Of a DNA stretch of 64,000 bases, positions 61,310 through 64,000 are shown one piece after another. The notes beneath the pieces are model-generated. The model searched no databases, was not told the DNA's origin, and saw nothing but the letters and a program-made list of their open reading frames with translations. This DNA is from Mya arenaria (taxonomy: Eukaryota; Mollusca; Bivalvia; Myida; Myidae). The stretch's first letter is position 1. Each line of letters begins with the position of its first letter. Location of the stretch: assembly GCF_026914265.1 (NCBI RefSeq), contig NC_069138.1, positions 26,379,262 to 26,443,261 of the forward strand, given 5' to 3'. Made by a program: the position numbers and the translations under genes.

Positions 61310-62907
61310 GATGATATAAATAAAAAAATGGCGAAACTCTAATGAATTTATCAACGTTCCAAGTTATATTGTTCACACGAAAGGATCACAGCTTAGTCAG
61401 CTTGTAGATAAATACATTCCAAGATGGTTTATAGCAATGATGTCCTTCGAAATATCCATCTCCAATCATATTCACTGATTCACATCTATCTCTCTGTATG
61501 AAGTATTTAATCTTTTTATAGCACACTCCGATATAATTTTAAAACGTCTCCTAGATAAAAATAAAATAAAACTGCTATGTGTAGCAGTTAAAATTAATTT
61601 CAATTCAAATCCGAAATCATTTTTTTTAATATCTAGCAGTTAAAATTAATTTTAAAAAAAAATCCTATATTTTTTAAATATCTAGCAGTTTGAATTATTT
61701 TCAAATAAAATCCGATATAATTTTAAAATGTCTCCAGATTCAATGCCTAGCAGTTAAATTTAATTTCAATTAAAATGCACTTTCACAAGTTGTTCTAGCC
61801 ATACAATGGTACGCGTGTATGCGCTAATGAAACACGACTCAAATGAAACGAGTGAACAGGTTGCATTTTCATCCGATGGCTCTGGCAAGAAATAGTCAGG
61901 TCCATAGACCCACATAAATCAAAACCATATATTTCGCCTGTCAAGCAGAATTTTGAACGTGTCATGACATGGTTTACTGGTTACTATGTCAACGTTGTCA
62001 TTCTCATACCTGGCCTTATTTGAAGTTCTGCGTTAAAGAGGAAGATAATTAGTATGATGTATGATGTCTTAACACCACAACAGCACGTAATTAACATGAC
62101 GCGAGTGAGAGCCTCGCTCCAACTGGTCACTTGTCGGAGGGTGAGTTTGTCAGAGGTTGTCAAAGGAATCTATTGGACTACCGTTTACAACCATGTACCG
62201 TTATTTAGTGACGAAATATTTAGTTGAATGGTCGATTGACAACCAGCATCATGTTAATTGTTAGCCTATGATATTTCATATCATCAGTTCAGACTATTGC
62301 TGTGTCCCGGTAGACCTGTATCGTAAATTAAGACTATTAGGATGTTGTCAAAACGGATTTATTCTGTTCTAATAAGCATGTTGAAAAACAAAGGTGTTCT
62401 TCAAATCAGTAACATCAATATATAGCTTACAACTAAGTATTACTCTTCAGACATTTTAATCATTTACCGAATATCTGCTAACAAAAGGAAAAATTAAGGA
62501 TCCCTTTGAATACTTTAAGATGCAATTTTTGCTTCAAAAATCTTAATATAAGGGAGTTACCTCTAATACCTTTAATTCCTTTTCGGTAATTCCGATGTGT
62601 TTTAGGAAGCGGATAAAACACTTACAATCAATTTACGAGAATCGTAGGGCTTAAGAGATACTCAGACCAGTTCCAATCAAGATCTTGGCCGATTTAAGCC
62701 TTAAATTGAAAATATCGTAAGTCATAGTTTCGTTATTTTGCTACATATGTGGACTGAATTGAACTTAGGTTATTACAATGAAGAGAAAGTTGAGAAAAAA
62801 GTATGTTGCCATTTATGGCGTTTAAACAGATTTAAGATTATTGAAATTACGAATAAAATCGTTTATTGAAACGGCCGTTGGGCCTTGAGATTTTGATGTC
62901 ATTTGCA
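61310..62907. other. 5' flank of the microseminoprotein-like gene
   Basis: Probable promoter side of the gene. At 61525-61780 a roughly 60-bp unit with CTAGCAGTTAAAATTAATTT and CCGATATAATTTTAAAA recurs three or four times imperfectly. No other gene or clear promoter motif is visible. Confidence 0.45.
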
Positions 62908-63390
62908 CACATGGGTGTGTATACCAAGTGATGAATTGCTTCATAAGTGCTACATTTTGCTTCAAACGAAGACTTTAATAAAATATAACTTCACTATTTC
63001 TTCACCATTTTGATTGAAACATAACGCAGTCTATGCCTCATACGGAGCCCCGCCTTCTGTCTTTTACCAGAGTTTGATCGAAAGTTTAGTTTCTTAAACA
63101 CTTCGACAAACCTTTTCAAAATACGGCCGTCTGACGGAGCATTGTCAAAACATTATTTTGAAAACAGGTTTGTCGAAGTGTTTGATGAGACTAATCACCG
63201 TATCAAATAATAAAACGAAAATAAAACGAAGGCGGGGCTTTAAGCGGCATAGACTGCCCTTTCTTTCATTTAAAATGGTGTAGTAAAACAAAAGTTATCT
63301 TTTTTAAGTCTTCATTTTAAGCAAAATGTTGCCTTCCGACGTAGCATATATGACGTAAATTATCACGTGGTATACACACACTGTGCACAG
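62908..63390. mobile_element. Long inverted repeat, about 480 bp
   Basis: The two halves are inverted relatives over more than 200 bases. Paired landmarks: GTGTGTATACCA and TGGTATACACAC at the outer ends, ACATTTTGCTTCAAACGAAGAC and GTCTTCATTTTAAGCAAAATGT, GCAGTCTATGCC and GGCATAGACTGC, GGAGCCCCGCCTTC and GAAGGCGGGGCTT, AACACTTCGACAAACC and GGTTTGTCGAAGTGTT near the centre. Units of the 44-bp tandem repeat occur on both sides. A foldback transposon is likely. Confidence 0.7.
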
Positions 63391-63399
63391 GAAGAGCCT

Positions 63400-64000
63400 A
63401 ACTGTTTCTTGAGACTTTCTGGCATTTGTACAGGGGTAGAGTAGATTGGCCTTGAGACGCTGATGTCATTTTCACAGGTAGTGTCAAGCTGTGCCTTGAG
63501 ACTTTTCTTGCAGTTTGCACAGGAAAAGAGTAGCTTTGCCTTGAGATTTTAATGCCTTTTGCACAGGGAAAGTGTATCTTGGCATTGAGTGTTTTCTGAC
63601 TTTAACACCGAGAGAGTGTAGCCGCGCCTTGGGACGTTGCTGTCTTTTACACCGAGAGAGTCTAACTGGGCAATGAGACGTTGCTGTCTTTTACACCGAG
63701 AGAATGTTGCTTGGCATTGAGACTTTGCTGTCTTTTGCATCGAGATAGTGTAGCTTGGCATTGAGACTTTGCTGTCTATTGCAGGCAGATAGTGTAGCTT
63801 GGCATTGAGACTTTGCTGTCTATTGCAGGCAGATAGTGTAGCTTGGCATTGAGACGTTGCTGTCTTTTGCATCGAGATAGTGTAGCTTGGCATTGAGACT
63901 TTGCTGTCTTTTGCATCGAGATAGTGTAGCTTGGCATTGAGACTTTGCTGTCTATTGCAGGCAGATAGTGTATCTTGGCATTGAGACTTTGCTGTCTATT
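63400..64000. repeat. 44-bp tandem array, continues past the window end
   Basis: The unit is GAGACTTTGCTGTCTATTGC plus AGGCAGATAGTGTAGCTTGGCATT, alternating with a TTTTGCATCGAGATAGTG form. Units are diverged at the left (63400-63600) and nearly identical towards the end. An open minus-strand frame of 114 codons inside it has a 44-residue period and is a repeat artefact. One partial unit (CCTTGAGATTTTGATGTCATTTGCACA) lies left of the long inverted repeat at about 62883. Confidence 0.92.

Noticed and set aside
63549..63893. 114-codon minus-strand frame with repeated peptide
   Set aside because: The 44-residue period equals three turns of a 44-bp DNA repeat; there is no conserved codon structure or signal.

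Overview
The window is eukaryotic, intron-rich and AT-rich, and looks like a bivalve mollusc genome. That assignment is inference. It rests on small genes with many introns and on dispersed repeats I recognise as common in bivalves: TTAA-flanked hairpin elements starting AAGCTGCACTCTCACAG, tRNA-headed SINEs, and a repeat rich in GGACGGACGG. The species cannot be named from the sequence. Exons were assembled by hand from GT/AG sites and phase; all four gene models keep phase throughout.

Layout. 1-12255: no convincing gene; old and young transposable elements (TTAA element 1155-1598, hAT-like element 2697-3899, hairpin 3964-4110, a second hAT-like element with an 8-bp target duplication at 11072-11686). 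12256-21660 (+): complete flavin-containing monooxygenase, 8 coding exons, 532 aa. 21661-25726: intergenic, between convergent genes. 25727-37914 (-): complete general transcription factor TFIIB, 10 coding exons, 317 aa. 38310-40425 (+): complete endonuclease G-like mitochondrial nuclease, 3 exons, 309 aa, divergent from TFIIB across about 350 bp. 40426-44820: repeats, including a SINE. 44821-61309 (-): a four-exon secreted protein with a ten-cysteine beta-microseminoprotein (PSP94)-like domain followed by a long threonine-rich mucin-like tail; its two large introns hold most of the remaining repeats. 61310-64000: no gene; a long inverted repeat inside a 44-bp tandem array that runs off the end.

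Most notable: (1) the TFIIB first exon with its 5' UTR exists twice, 0.7 kb apart, and one copy lies inside a 583-bp unit with perfect 27-bp terminal inverted repeats and a 7-bp target duplication, which looks like a transposon carrying a first exon and a promoter-like stretch of a basal transcription factor; (2) part of TFIIB exon 2 is also locally duplicated in degenerate form; (3) the microseminoprotein-mucin fusion and a decayed copy of one of its exons; (4) a hAT-like element nested in a MITE, with a second MITE copy giving the near-empty site. The genes do not form a common pathway; TFIIB and EndoG probably share a bidirectional promoter region.
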